Source: Spirochaetia bacterium UBA5368
GTDB taxonomy: Bacteria > Spirochaetota > UBA4802 > UBA5368
DNA: 15,291 nucleotides
Assembly: GCA_002407865.1 (NCBI GenBank)
Contig: DHPI01000067.1
Span: forward strand, 63,952-79,242
Reading direction: 5' to 3'
This document shows, piece after piece, positions 7,634 to 14,199 of the stretch (position 1 is the stretch's first letter; the number at the start of each line of letters is the position of its first letter). A model generated the notes under the pieces. The model made no database searches, was not told where the DNA came from, and worked only from the letters and a program-made list of their open reading frames with translations. Position numbers and translations under genes: made by a program.

Positions 7634-8329
7634 TCAGAAAACAAGCCCGCGCACATCGCTGCTCGCCAGCGCTTCATCACGGGCATAGAACCCGGAAATT
7701 TTTCCCGCATCCATCACCGCTACGTGCGTCGCGAGCTCTTCTACAAGAAAGCGCCGGTGCGTCGCGATGAGCATCGTCGCGGGAAACGATTTCAGAAGAT
7801 CGATCAGCACGACACTGTTTTCCCTGTCGAGATTCGTCAGCGGCTCGTCAAGGAGCAAGAGCTCTGGCTCGCGCGCAAGCACGCCGGCAAGTGCCGCGCG
7901 TTTCATTTCTCCCGACGAAAGATCAAGGGGATTGCTTCGCGCATACCGCGACAGGTTGAAGCGGTCAAGCCATCGCATGGCGATCTCATGCTTTTCAGAT
8001 AAATTCCCCGCATTCTCCGGCAGGCTGAGAATGATATCGTTCACAAGATCGGGCATGATGAACTGGTACTCAACCTGGCTAAACAGGCAGCCCACCATCC
8101 GCCGAATGTCCTTTATAGTCCGCCGCGAGCGCACCATCTCCATGACGGCAATACGGCCTTCACCGTCGAGAAATCCCATGATATGCAGAAGGAGCGTTGT
8201 TTTACCGCTGCCGTTTTTGCCGACAATCGCCACGCGCATGCCCTTCTCTATTTCGAGGTCAACACCGTGAAGCGCTCCATGCCCTCCGGGATAGCTGTAG
8301 CTGAGCCCTTTTATTTCGAGTGCGTTCAT
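7634..8329 (-). CDS. ECF/CbiO-type ABC transporter ATPase
   Basis: A 231-residue ATP-binding subunit (from the ATG at 8329). Walker A is GKNGSGKTT (37-45), the Q-loop glutamine lies in LFSQVEYQF (Q85), the ABC signature is LSSGE (137-141), Walker B is LLLLDEP (157-163), followed by the D-loop LTNLD, and the H-loop histidine is in IATHRR (H191). All ATPase residues are intact. The length and motif layout fit the EcfA/CbiO branch. Only one ATPase gene is present, so it would work as a homodimer, as in dedicated ECF systems. A TTG at 8341 would add four residues. A GGGG sequence lies just before the ATG, closer than usual. The gene begins 17 nt after the EcfT gene ends and is last in its operon. 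Confidence 0.93.
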   Translation of the reverse strand: MNALEIKGLSYSYPGGHGALHGVDLEIEKGMRVAIVGKNGSGKTTLLLHIMGFLDGEGRIAVMEMVRSRRTIKDIRRMVGCLFSQVEYQFIMPDLVNDIILSLPENAGNLSEKHEIAMRWLDRFNLSRYARSNPLDLSSGEMKRAALAGVLAREPELLLLDEPLTNLDRENSVVLIDLLKSFPATMLIATHRRFLVEELATHVAVMDAGKISGFYARDEALASSDVRGLVF

Positions 8330-8346
8330 ACGCCCCTGCAAATATT

Positions 8347-9015
8347 TTACGCAATGCGGCCGGCAATAAATCCGGCAATAATTATCACAATAGCCGTTAT
8401 ATCATGTAATGAAGGTTTCCGCGCGTCAACATGGAGCGACGGCGTCCCGTGTACGCGGCTGTACAGCGCAGACTGGTAATGGTGATACGCGTACAGCTCC
8501 TTGAACATGAGATTCTGCATATAGTATCGTGCGATCAAGAGCCTGTTACGAAACGTAAAATCAAGCCGCGATCGAAGCTGGTTAAGTATTCTGCCATGGG
8601 CGCGCACAAATATACCGGCTGTTCTGTAGAAAAGTACACAATAGAGCCTCAGCCGTTCAGAGGGCATAGCGTTCACAATGCGCATCAATCCCTCTCGTCC
8701 CAGCCACAGTCCACCCAGATAAAGGCAGTTGAAGGTAAGCAATATTTTCGCAACAATCTCGATGATACGCCGAAAATCCAGCGTCTGGGAGATCAAACCC
8801 GAAACAACGGCAAAACCCGCAAATGTGGCGGCAAAGGCCGCGATCACCGAATTTCGCAGCAACAATTGCCGTACGCTGATCGATACGCACCAGAACATCG
8901 CGGCCAGCGCGCACATCACGATTGCAATTTGCACGGGATATTCCGTCAGGAGAAATACCTGAAGCAGCATCAGCGCAATAGCGCACAACTTCACAGGGAT
9001 CAGCATGACACGCAT
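8347..9015 (-). CDS. EcfT/CbiQ-like transmembrane coupling protein
   Basis: A 222-residue membrane protein with a hydrophobic N-terminal half (segments at about 5-22, 28-47, 53-73 and 87-104) and a charged cytoplasmic region after residue 110. This is the topology of the T-component (CbiQ/EcfT) that couples the ATPase to the S-component. The ALYSRVHG sequence (183-190) sits where the family carries its coupling motif (A-x-x-R-G type); it keeps the arginine but is otherwise unusual. Identification rests on topology, this motif and the position directly before the ATPase gene, since CbiQ sequences are weakly conserved. The frame is open to 9075, but the ATG at 9015 is preferred: it overlaps the end of the methyltransferase gene by 16 nt. 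The ATG at 9006 is also possible. The overlap implies translational coupling. Confidence 0.8.
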   Translation of the reverse strand: MRVMLIPVKLCAIALMLLQVFLLTEYPVQIAIVMCALAAMFWCVSISVRQLLLRNSVIAAFAATFAGFAVVSGLISQTLDFRRIIEIVAKILLTFNCLYLGGLWLGREGLMRIVNAMPSERLRLYCVLFYRTAGIFVRAHGRILNQLRSRLDFTFRNRLLIARYYMQNLMFKELYAYHHYQSALYSRVHGTPSLHVDARKPSLHDITAIVIIIAGFIAGRIA

Positions 9016-9620
9016 TCGACAAAATTCAGGCCGGGCCGGTCGATATACGTAACACACGAAAAAGAGGCGGCGCACAGCATTGCTTCAAGCTCATCTTTCT
9101 CCGGCATTATGTCCCCGCTCACAGGAGCATCGAGAGAGCTATGAAAATCGTTGAGCGATTTAGTGTCGGAGAGATGAAAAATATACAGCCTTCCGTCCTT
9201 TTTCAATATTTTACGAAATACACAAAGCGCCCCGATCTTATCGCTTATGTGCGGGAACACAGAAAAGCAGAGTATCACGTCAAAATATTCATCGTCAAAT
9301 ACCGCACCCTCCGCCGTTCCCCCGAAATAACGGATGTTCTGAAATTCAGGATATAATTCTTTCGCTCGTGCAAGCATTGACTCAGCCGGGTCGAGGGCAG
9401 TCAGTTCGCCTTCAATGCCAATTTTTTCCTCAATCAACGGAAACAGCACGCCGTTGCCGCACCCCACATCGAGCACCCTGTTTCCGGCCGATAGTTTTAT
9501 CATGTCGAACACATTGCGCAGAAGGGCCAGCTTATCACCGTTATTGCCGACTATCTCATCCCATCTGCCGCCACGCTCATCGAAATAGCGTATCTTTTTT
9601 TCTGTTTCAGCGGATTTCAT
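9000..9620 (-). CDS. Class I SAM-dependent methyltransferase embedded in the ECF operon
   Basis: A 206-residue Rossmann-fold methyltransferase. Motif I is VLDVGCGNG (49-57). An acidic residue ends strand beta-2 in TALDPAE (D77). FDVILCFSVFPH (113-124) fits the motif IV region, and LKKDGRLYIFHL (139-150) the motif V-VI region. It resembles UbiE/COQ5-like small-molecule methyltransferases more than DNA or protein ones, but the substrate is not deducible. A histidine- and aspartate-rich segment, HLSDTKSLNDFH (149-160), follows the core and may help bind substrate. AGGAA lies 7 nt before the ATG at 9620; the frame extends to 9698 but only inside the S-component gene. It overlaps the S gene by 14 nt and the EcfT gene by 16 nt, so its product is probably made in step with the transporter. 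Confidence 0.88.
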   Translation of the reverse strand: MKSAETEKKIRYFDERGGRWDEIVGNNGDKLALLRNVFDMIKLSAGNRVLDVGCGNGVLFPLIEEKIGIEGELTALDPAESMLARAKELYPEFQNIRYFGGTAEGAVFDDEYFDVILCFSVFPHISDKIGALCVFRKILKKDGRLYIFHLSDTKSLNDFHSSLDAPVSGDIMPEKDELEAMLCAASFSCVTYIDRPGLNFVECVSC

Positions 9621-10173
9621 GTTCGTGTTCCTGTTTGTTATGTTCATACAATCGCAACGAGTGTTTCCGAATGATGCTGACGCATTTCGGGACCACAACC
9701 GGAATTACCGCCACCATGAGAAGAATGCCCGGAAACGATTTGATGAGATCGTAGCCAGTATACAGTGCGGCGCTGATCCCGAAAAGCGGAATAATGAGAA
9801 AATAATAGCATGCAAGCAGCACACGGTCGACGACAATGGCGACAATCAGCGGAATTAAAGTAATCGACGTCACGTGGTGCGACATCCATGAGATAATCCA
9901 GCAAAACACCGTGAGCTGGACTATCATCAGCGGCGCAATAGGAGGGTAAAATGGCGGCATACCGGTCAGAACTGCCGACGCAAGCGGGGTAAAAAATCCC
10001 ATAATCACCGCATTTCTCCCCGCAAGCATGTACGCACCCACCGCAAGCGGGAGATACATCGGCATGAATATCGAGCCAAGCCCTACCACATGAAACAACA
10101 TGGGAAATGCGATGCCCATCGCGGAAAATATCACCGCGAGAAGCATATTGCTCACATCAAATTTTTCGTGCAT
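9607..10173 (-). CDS. ECF transporter S-component (substrate-binding membrane subunit), substrate unknown
   Basis: A 188-residue integral membrane protein with about six hydrophobic segments (about 8-28, 38-55, 57-72, 80-97, 102-132, 147-166). This is the size and topology of an ECF substrate-binding subunit. Conserved-looking features are FHVVGLGSIFMPMYLP (27-42), TPLASAVLTGMPP (62-74) and YPPIAPLM (76-83), with one membrane-embedded histidine (H28). The C-terminus is histidine-rich (H177, H183, H185). It does not look like CbiM, NikM or BioY, and I cannot name the ligand. Starts: ATG at 10173 is used; TTG at 10212 would add 13 residues, and neither has a strong ribosome binding site. It is first in the S-methyltransferase-T-A operon and its 3' end overlaps the methyltransferase start. 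Confidence 0.82.
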   Translation of the reverse strand: MHEKFDVSNMLLAVIFSAMGIAFPMLFHVVGLGSIFMPMYLPLAVGAYMLAGRNAVIMGFFTPLASAVLTGMPPFYPPIAPLMIVQLTVFCWIISWMSHHVTSITLIPLIVAIVVDRVLLACYYFLIIPLFGISAALYTGYDLIKSFPGILLMVAVIPVVVPKCVSIIRKHSLRLYEHNKQEHEHEIR

Positions 10174-10271
10174 GATAGCAATCTTCGCCGCAAAATAATT
10201 ATTTTTATCCAAGTAATATTATTTAATTTAATTTAATGACACCGTAAAGCAAAAAAAATATTCTTTATAAA
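10174..10271. other. AT-rich gap upstream of the ECF operon
   Basis: Ninety-eight bases, strongly A+T, with tandem TTTAA-like units at about 10221-10236. A promoter for the ECF operon could lie here (for example TTTACG, 17 nt, TAAATA on the minus strand), but the match is weak. Read-through from the upstream tatA-fdhE-reductase run is an alternative. Confidence 0.3.
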
Positions 10272-10278
10272 TTATAAA
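10251..10278 (-). terminator. Weak candidate terminator after the RmlD-like gene
   Basis: On the minus strand TTTATA and TATAAA (10273-10278 and 10264-10269) form a 6-bp AT-only stem with a 3-nt loop over the stop codon, followed closely by eight T residues (complement of 10251-10258). The T-run is good but the stem is very weak, so termination would be partial at best. Confidence 0.25.
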
Positions 10279-11147
10279 TTAAAAAAATTGTTCTTCATAA
10301 AATCATCCAACGCCTTTTTCCAGTCTCGCACGTTGATCCCCGTCTCCAGGACTAACTTATCTATTGAAAGCATGTTATTCAGGGGTCTTTCCACAGGGGA
10401 AATATATTCCTCGTAGTCGGTCTCATAAATCGAGATATTCAAATCTTTTCCACTGTATTTATGATAATAATCAATGGCGGCGCGTATAAAATCGAGCGAC
10501 GTCGCCTTGCCCGAATTGGCAAAATGATAGACGCCCTCTTTTTTTTGATCAATAAGCGTATTCAGCGCCGACGCGACATCGAGCGCATATGTTGGGGAAA
10601 TAAACCTGTTTTTAATCACCTGCAGCGAGCCATCGATTGTCATACGCGTGAATTTATCGTGCAAAAAGGATTTTCCCTTCCCATAGACGGCATACAGCCT
10701 GATTATAAGGTACCGGCATCCCGATTCAAGAATATGTTTTTCGCCCATAAGCCTGGAATCGCCGTATACCGATATCGGATTCGGCTCATCGGTTTCGCTG
10801 TATGGCGACTTTTTCTTCCCGTCAAATATGTGTGATGTGCTGAAATGGACATACAGCGCATTTTTTTCCTTACACAGCCGCGCAATTTTTCCCGGCGCGA
10901 AACCGTTAATTCTATAGGCAACATCTCTCTTGTACTCGCACTCTTCGATATTGCCAAGCTGCACACAATTGATAAAAACTTCGGGCGATGTTTCGTCGAA
11001 CAGTTTCCCGAGAAACGTCTCATCTTCAATATCGCCTGTCTCCTGGTCAAAGGCGCACACCTGATACCTGTCCCGCAAAACAGGCAGAATATGATTGGCA
11101 AGAACGCTGTTCGATCCCGCAAGTACAAACATACACTTTTCCCGCAT
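10272..11147 (-). CDS. RmlD-like NAD(P)-dependent sugar reductase / extended SDR with altered catalytic motifs
   Basis: A 291-residue protein aligned by motif with dTDP-4-dehydrorhamnose reductase (RmlD): HFSTSHIFDGKKKSPYSETD (101-120), NPISVYGDSRLMGEKHIL (123-140) and LIIRLYAVYGKG (147-158). RmlD makes dTDP-L-rhamnose for surface polysaccharides. Two key places differ. The Rossmann glycine motif reads GSNSVLA (11-17) where RmlD has GxxGxxG-type GANGQLG, and the YxxxK catalytic pair reads Y128-G-D-S-R132, with arginine for lysine. It may use its cofactor differently, be a paralogue with another role, or be inactive. The frame is intact and shows no sign of decay. The start codon overlaps the fdhE stop (TAATG), so translation is probably coupled. 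No other rhamnose gene is near, so the rhamnose role is uncertain. Confidence 0.8.
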   Translation of the reverse strand: MREKCMFVLAGSNSVLANHILPVLRDRYQVCAFDQETGDIEDETFLGKLFDETSPEVFINCVQLGNIEECEYKRDVAYRINGFAPGKIARLCKEKNALYVHFSTSHIFDGKKKSPYSETDEPNPISVYGDSRLMGEKHILESGCRYLIIRLYAVYGKGKSFLHDKFTRMTIDGSLQVIKNRFISPTYALDVASALNTLIDQKKEGVYHFANSGKATSLDFIRAAIDYYHKYSGKDLNISIYETDYEEYISPVERPLNNMLSIDKLVLETGINVRDWKKALDDFMKNNFFNL

Positions 11148-11992
11148 TATGGCCGCGAATACCCTTTCTGCATCACCGATGCATCGAGGCGGACTGTCAG
11201 CACATTCTCAACGGTAAGGTCAAAGTTTTGCGGCTCCTCGAATTTAGGTATTCTGACCGATTTGATATATCCACGGCATGTATCGCAAAAATCGATACGA
11301 TAACGATCGTCGCCTTCTTCGCGGAAGCAGCCGAGGTTTTCCGCGTCTTCACTGCCACACACCGCACAGGCCATCCTTTTATATGCCCATATTGCTTCAC
11401 AGAGCGCACAGTGGAGGTACCTTTTGCCGCCCTCGGCATCAAGCGTCATCGCCATATCGGGGAGATATCCGCATACGGGGCACACCTCACGGTCCCATTC
11501 GTCTTGAGATGCGCCGATTCCACGTTTTTCGGAAAGCGCAATAAAATACGGTTTTGCCCAGTTTACGAGGACGAAAATAAATTCATCAAGTCCGAGCTTA
11601 TAATCACTCGCGCGTGCGGCCATCGCATTTGTATCACGCTCTAACAGCAATCGTATATGTACGGCGCTCTGATTGTCTTCCATCGCAAAGGCTTTCTGTA
11701 AATGGGTAAAATCCATACCCTCGTTATATCGATTCACAAGAACAAGCAGATCCCGCATCCCTTCCCGTAAAGAGGACTCTTCTTCATCGGTCAATTGTAT
11801 AACGCCTGTATCGATTTTCGGCAGTCGTGTTTCATTGAGGAAACCGCCAATCGAGGCGAGTTCATTATATATCGCGTATCGGGCCTGTTGATAGTCAAAG
11901 AGTGACGTATAAAAATCGACCAGCACACGCTCAAGGCCTCTGCCGGCATTCTTTCGATCCGCTTCTTCCAGATACTTTTTATGATCCTGCAT
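11147..11992 (-). CDS. fdhE: Formate dehydrogenase accessory protein FdhE
   Basis: A 281-residue cytoplasmic protein. The N-terminal half is helical. The C-terminal half carries four CxxC pairs typical of FdhE: C171/C174 in CPVCG, C195/C198 in CALC, C209/C212 in CAVCG and C236/C239 in CDTC. These rubredoxin-like knuckles bind iron in characterised FdhE, which interacts with the catalytic subunit of respiratory formate dehydrogenase and is needed for its activity. No formate dehydrogenase gene is in the window. The ATG at 11992 lies 8 nt after the tatA stop codon; the AGGAAAAG at the end of tatA may serve as part of its ribosome binding site. Its stop overlaps the reductase start by one base. 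Link to tatA is functional: respiratory formate dehydrogenases are Tat substrates. Confidence 0.9.
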   Translation of the reverse strand: MQDHKKYLEEADRKNAGRGLERVLVDFYTSLFDYQQARYAIYNELASIGGFLNETRLPKIDTGVIQLTDEEESSLREGMRDLLVLVNRYNEGMDFTHLQKAFAMEDNQSAVHIRLLLERDTNAMAARASDYKLGLDEFIFVLVNWAKPYFIALSEKRGIGASQDEWDREVCPVCGYLPDMAMTLDAEGGKRYLHCALCEAIWAYKRMACAVCGSEDAENLGCFREEGDDRYRIDFCDTCRGYIKSVRIPKFEEPQNFDLTVENVLTVRLDASVMQKGYSRP

Positions 11993-12000
11993 CGCTTTCG

Positions 12001-12165
12001 TTATTTCTTTTCCTGGTTCTCGTCATCGTTACCGGTAACGGCTTTTTTAAATTCCTTGATACCGCTGCCCACATCTTTCGCGATTTTTGGAATTTTACCT
12101 GCGCCAAATACAAGCAGCACTATCAAAAATATTATCACCAGTTCCCAAATCCCGGGCATACCCAT
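12001..12165 (-). CDS. tatA: Twin-arginine translocase subunit TatA/E
   Basis: A 54-residue ORF with a canonical TatA pattern: a short N-terminus ([10 protein letters not shown]), one transmembrane helix (about 7-20), the conserved hinge [14 protein letters not shown] (20-33), an amphipathic helix (to about 45) and a charged tail ending DDENQEKK. TatA forms the membrane pore that moves folded proteins with twin-arginine signals, such as respiratory formate dehydrogenase, across the inner membrane. The first hydrophobic region has glutamate at position 8, as many TatA/E proteins do. GGAGG lies 7 nt before the ATG. fdhE follows 8 nt downstream. No tatB or tatC is in the window, so this may be a dedicated extra TatA or the only copy. 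Confidence 0.93.
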   Translation of the reverse strand: MGMPGIWELVIIFLIVLLVFGAGKIPKIAKDVGSGIKEFKKAVTGNDDENQEKK

Positions 12166-12172
12166 GATCGTT

Positions 12173-12177
12173 CCTCC
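12173..12177 (-). promoter_or_regulatory. Ribosome binding site of tatA
   Basis: Minus-strand GGAGG, 7 nt before the ATG at 12165. It supports translation of this short ORF. Confidence 0.8.
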
Positions 12178-12198
12178 ATGATGTTGAAAATCATACTC

Positions 12199-12226
12199 TT
12201 ACTACAGTACTCCATTCATTTGTCAA
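12199..12226 (-). promoter_or_regulatory. Candidate promoter for tatA-fdhE-reductase
   Basis: A perfect minus-strand -35 box TTGACA (complement of 12221-12226) is followed after 16 nt by TAGTAA (complement of 12199-12204), a modest -10 match. Transcription would start about 25-30 nt before the tatA start codon. Confidence 0.4.
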
Positions 12227-12289
12227 ATTAAATTCTCACAGTATTTCCCGCGGCTGGCGCCGCCTGCAAAGATGCTAATGGCGGGATCA

Positions 12290-12312
12290 GGCCGCGAAAT
12301 TATATCGCGGCC
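12290..12312. repeat. Perfect 8-bp GC-rich hairpin over the FapA stop codon
   Basis: GGCCGCGA (12290-12297) pairs perfectly with TCGCGGCC (12305-12312) around a 7-nt AT loop that contains the FapA stop codon (12300-12302). No T-run follows on either strand, so this is not a standard intrinsic terminator. It may protect the mRNA 3' end or pause RNA polymerase. Confidence 0.6.
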
Positions 12313-14030
12313 GTAAAATGAATCTCTTTATCGTTCGGGTCCTCGTAAAACTTTACGTTGTCCAGTTTTTCATCAATTCTACGCCTTTTCTTTTTAATGC
12401 TGATCACCGTCCCAGGATAGGCGGTTTCCGTTATTACGACAACAGGTTCCCGCTCCAACTTCAGCTTGCTTTCGGTTTCGATTCTTCGCTGATTGAGGGC
12501 ATTCATTTCCTTGTTCCTCTCAGTAAGCTCCATCAGCAACAAAAGACAGTTTTTCTTTTTAAGCGGAGGCAATATCGATAAAAACTTTTTCGGGTCTTCA
12601 AACAATCCTTCCCCGAAACTTGTCTTTATCTTTCGCATGATTTCCTCAATTGCCGCTTTGAGGCTGTCGATCTCTTTTTTTATCTCGTTGATCTCACGTT
12701 CGATAAACAGGCTCACACCCACATTTATCTTTGTCAGGTTCTCGTTCGGGACGCCGACGACATTGACAACAACTTCATGGCGCGCCGTCGTTTCGCCTCC
12801 AATTATTTTGCCATGACGGTCGGTCACCGAAACCTTGTCGTTGGAAAAAACCCTGCTGTTGATAATGGAATCGGAAACCTCTATTTCCTTCATTGCCTCC
12901 ACATCGGAATTCAAGATATACTTCGCCCTCACCCTGCCGCCCGCAACGATCTTCATCGCCCCCTTGCCAGCGATCCCCTGCTTTATGATGATATCACCAT
13001 CCGCCTCAAGAAACGCGTCATCCGCATTTTTGTCGATTACAATATTACCCTTCGCGCGGACGGAAAAACCAGGCAGTACCGACCCTTTGATATGCACCGA
13101 GCTGTTAACATCGATATTGCCAGAATCATAATCCACATTGCCTTTAATAATTGCGGTGTCGGAAACGGAAATTATTTTACCATCAACATTCAGCGAACCG
13201 TCTATCTCGGATATATAGATATTTCGGTCACCAAGCGATTCGATGACATGCTCGCCGGGAGTAAATCCTTCTTTTGTCTCGAAAACCGCCGACACCTTTT
13301 CGCCGTATATATCAAGACCGTCCTCGGGCTTCATGCCGGGATGCTTGCGCAATATTTCCTGGCCCCGCTTTACCTCGATAATCGACTCAAGCTCCTTGAA
13401 ATCTATGCGCCCATCCTCGAGCATCTTTCCGGCCTTTTTCTCAAGCTTTATCAGCGGAATAAAATATTCGTCATACCCGTTAACTGCCTCTTTGCCCCGC
13501 GAAACGAGGATTCTGTTTACACGGGGCTCGCTCGGATTTATCTTCGCCAGTTGCTCTTCGATATCCTGCTTGTCTACGATAACGATTATTTTTTTCTTTT
13601 TTAAACTATCCTCGATATCAATATACGATGGGATATTCAACGATTTCGTAGGAAACACCACATAGTACGCTCGGACTTTGTTTTTTGAAACCTGGATCGG
13701 GGCTATAACCCTGATTCTCTGTATCGATCGATCCAACAATACAAATCCATATTCAGTCGCCTTATACGAACTGGTAAACTGGTCATAGTAGATGCCATCA
13801 CCGGCCTTATACCCTGGATTTTTTTCTATGGCATGATATGCAATTGATGTATCGATTTCAAGTTCGACATCATCCTGATTCTCCGCTGAAACCGCCTTCG
13901 CGACCATCTCATCCCTGCAAACAAAATTATACGGCGATGAAAGAACGATCGTTTTCTCACCATTTTCATTCAGCCTCTCTACGAACATTTTAGAGACTGT
14001 GGGGTCGAAGTAACATATCAAATATTTCAT
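12300..14030 (-). CDS. FapA / DUF342 family protein
   Basis: A 576-residue protein of the FapA (DUF342, flagellar assembly protein A) family. The N-terminal part (about 1-160) is variable. A conserved region follows (about 185-275) with VNGYDEYF, IDFKELESIIEVKRGQEILR and GMKPEDGLDIYGE. Then comes a right-handed beta-helix-like stretch (about 285-430) of repeating short strands, including GNVDYDSGNIDVNSSVHIKG (297-316) and GFSVRAKGNIVI (321-332), and a long coiled coil (about 440-525). Family members are cytoplasmic and are linked to flagellar placement or envelope processes in some bacteria, but biochemical function is poorly defined. No flagellar gene is in the window. The ATG at 14030 has only a weak, closely spaced AGG upstream. 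It diverges from the HD-GYP gene. Confidence 0.85.
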   Translation of the reverse strand: MKYLICYFDPTVSKMFVERLNENGEKTIVLSSPYNFVCRDEMVAKAVSAENQDDVELEIDTSIAYHAIEKNPGYKAGDGIYYDQFTSSYKATEYGFVLLDRSIQRIRVIAPIQVSKNKVRAYYVVFPTKSLNIPSYIDIEDSLKKKKIIVIVDKQDIEEQLAKINPSEPRVNRILVSRGKEAVNGYDEYFIPLIKLEKKAGKMLEDGRIDFKELESIIEVKRGQEILRKHPGMKPEDGLDIYGEKVSAVFETKEGFTPGEHVIESLGDRNIYISEIDGSLNVDGKIISVSDTAIIKGNVDYDSGNIDVNSSVHIKGSVLPGFSVRAKGNIVIDKNADDAFLEADGDIIIKQGIAGKGAMKIVAGGRVRAKYILNSDVEAMKEIEVSDSIINSRVFSNDKVSVTDRHGKIIGGETTARHEVVVNVVGVPNENLTKINVGVSLFIEREINEIKKEIDSLKAAIEEIMRKIKTSFGEGLFEDPKKFLSILPPLKKKNCLLLLMELTERNKEMNALNQRRIETESKLKLEREPVVVITETAYPGTVISIKKKRRRIDEKLDNVKFYEDPNDKEIHFTAAI

Positions 14031-14199
14031 GGCCTGCTCAATTTCTGAAAGTAGTCTGAATCAATAATCGCTTTAATCGTTGAAATATTACGTAAATATC
14101 TATATTATATTATTCGACCGATAGCAACAATAAATTGAATAAAGACCCACACTTCTGTCAGTTTCTCGCGCATTAGCGCACGGGGGCGCATCCGGTATT
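14031..14199. other. Divergent promoter region between FapA and HD-GYP genes
   Basis: A 169-bp AT-rich region driving two divergent genes. It holds the plus-strand promoter listed separately. On the minus strand TTGTTG and TAATAT with a 17-nt spacer is a plausible FapA promoter. A small GCGC-ATTA-GCGC hairpin (14168-14179) lies in the leader of the HD-GYP gene. I saw no c-di-GMP riboswitch signature. Confidence 0.5.
14080..14108 (+). promoter_or_regulatory. Sigma70-type promoter of the GAF-HD-GYP gene
   Basis: TTGAAA (14080-14085) and TATTAT (14103-14108) are each five of six matches to the sigma70 consensus and are separated by exactly 17 nt. Transcription would begin near 14115, leaving a leader of about 85 nt. 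Confidence 0.65.

Noticed and set aside
7634..10173. Cobalt or nickel CbiMNQO/NikMNQO transporter
   Set aside because: The ATPase and EcfT-like protein fit, but there is no CbiM/NikM-type subunit with its N-terminal metal-binding sequence and no CbiN.
12777..13604. 275-codon plus-strand ORF
   Set aside because: It is antisense to the FapA gene, with no domain or ribosome binding site.
14160..14199. c-di-GMP riboswitch in the leader of the HD-GYP gene
   Set aside because: The leader is short, and only a 4-bp GCGC hairpin is visible; the conserved GEMM sequence elements are absent.
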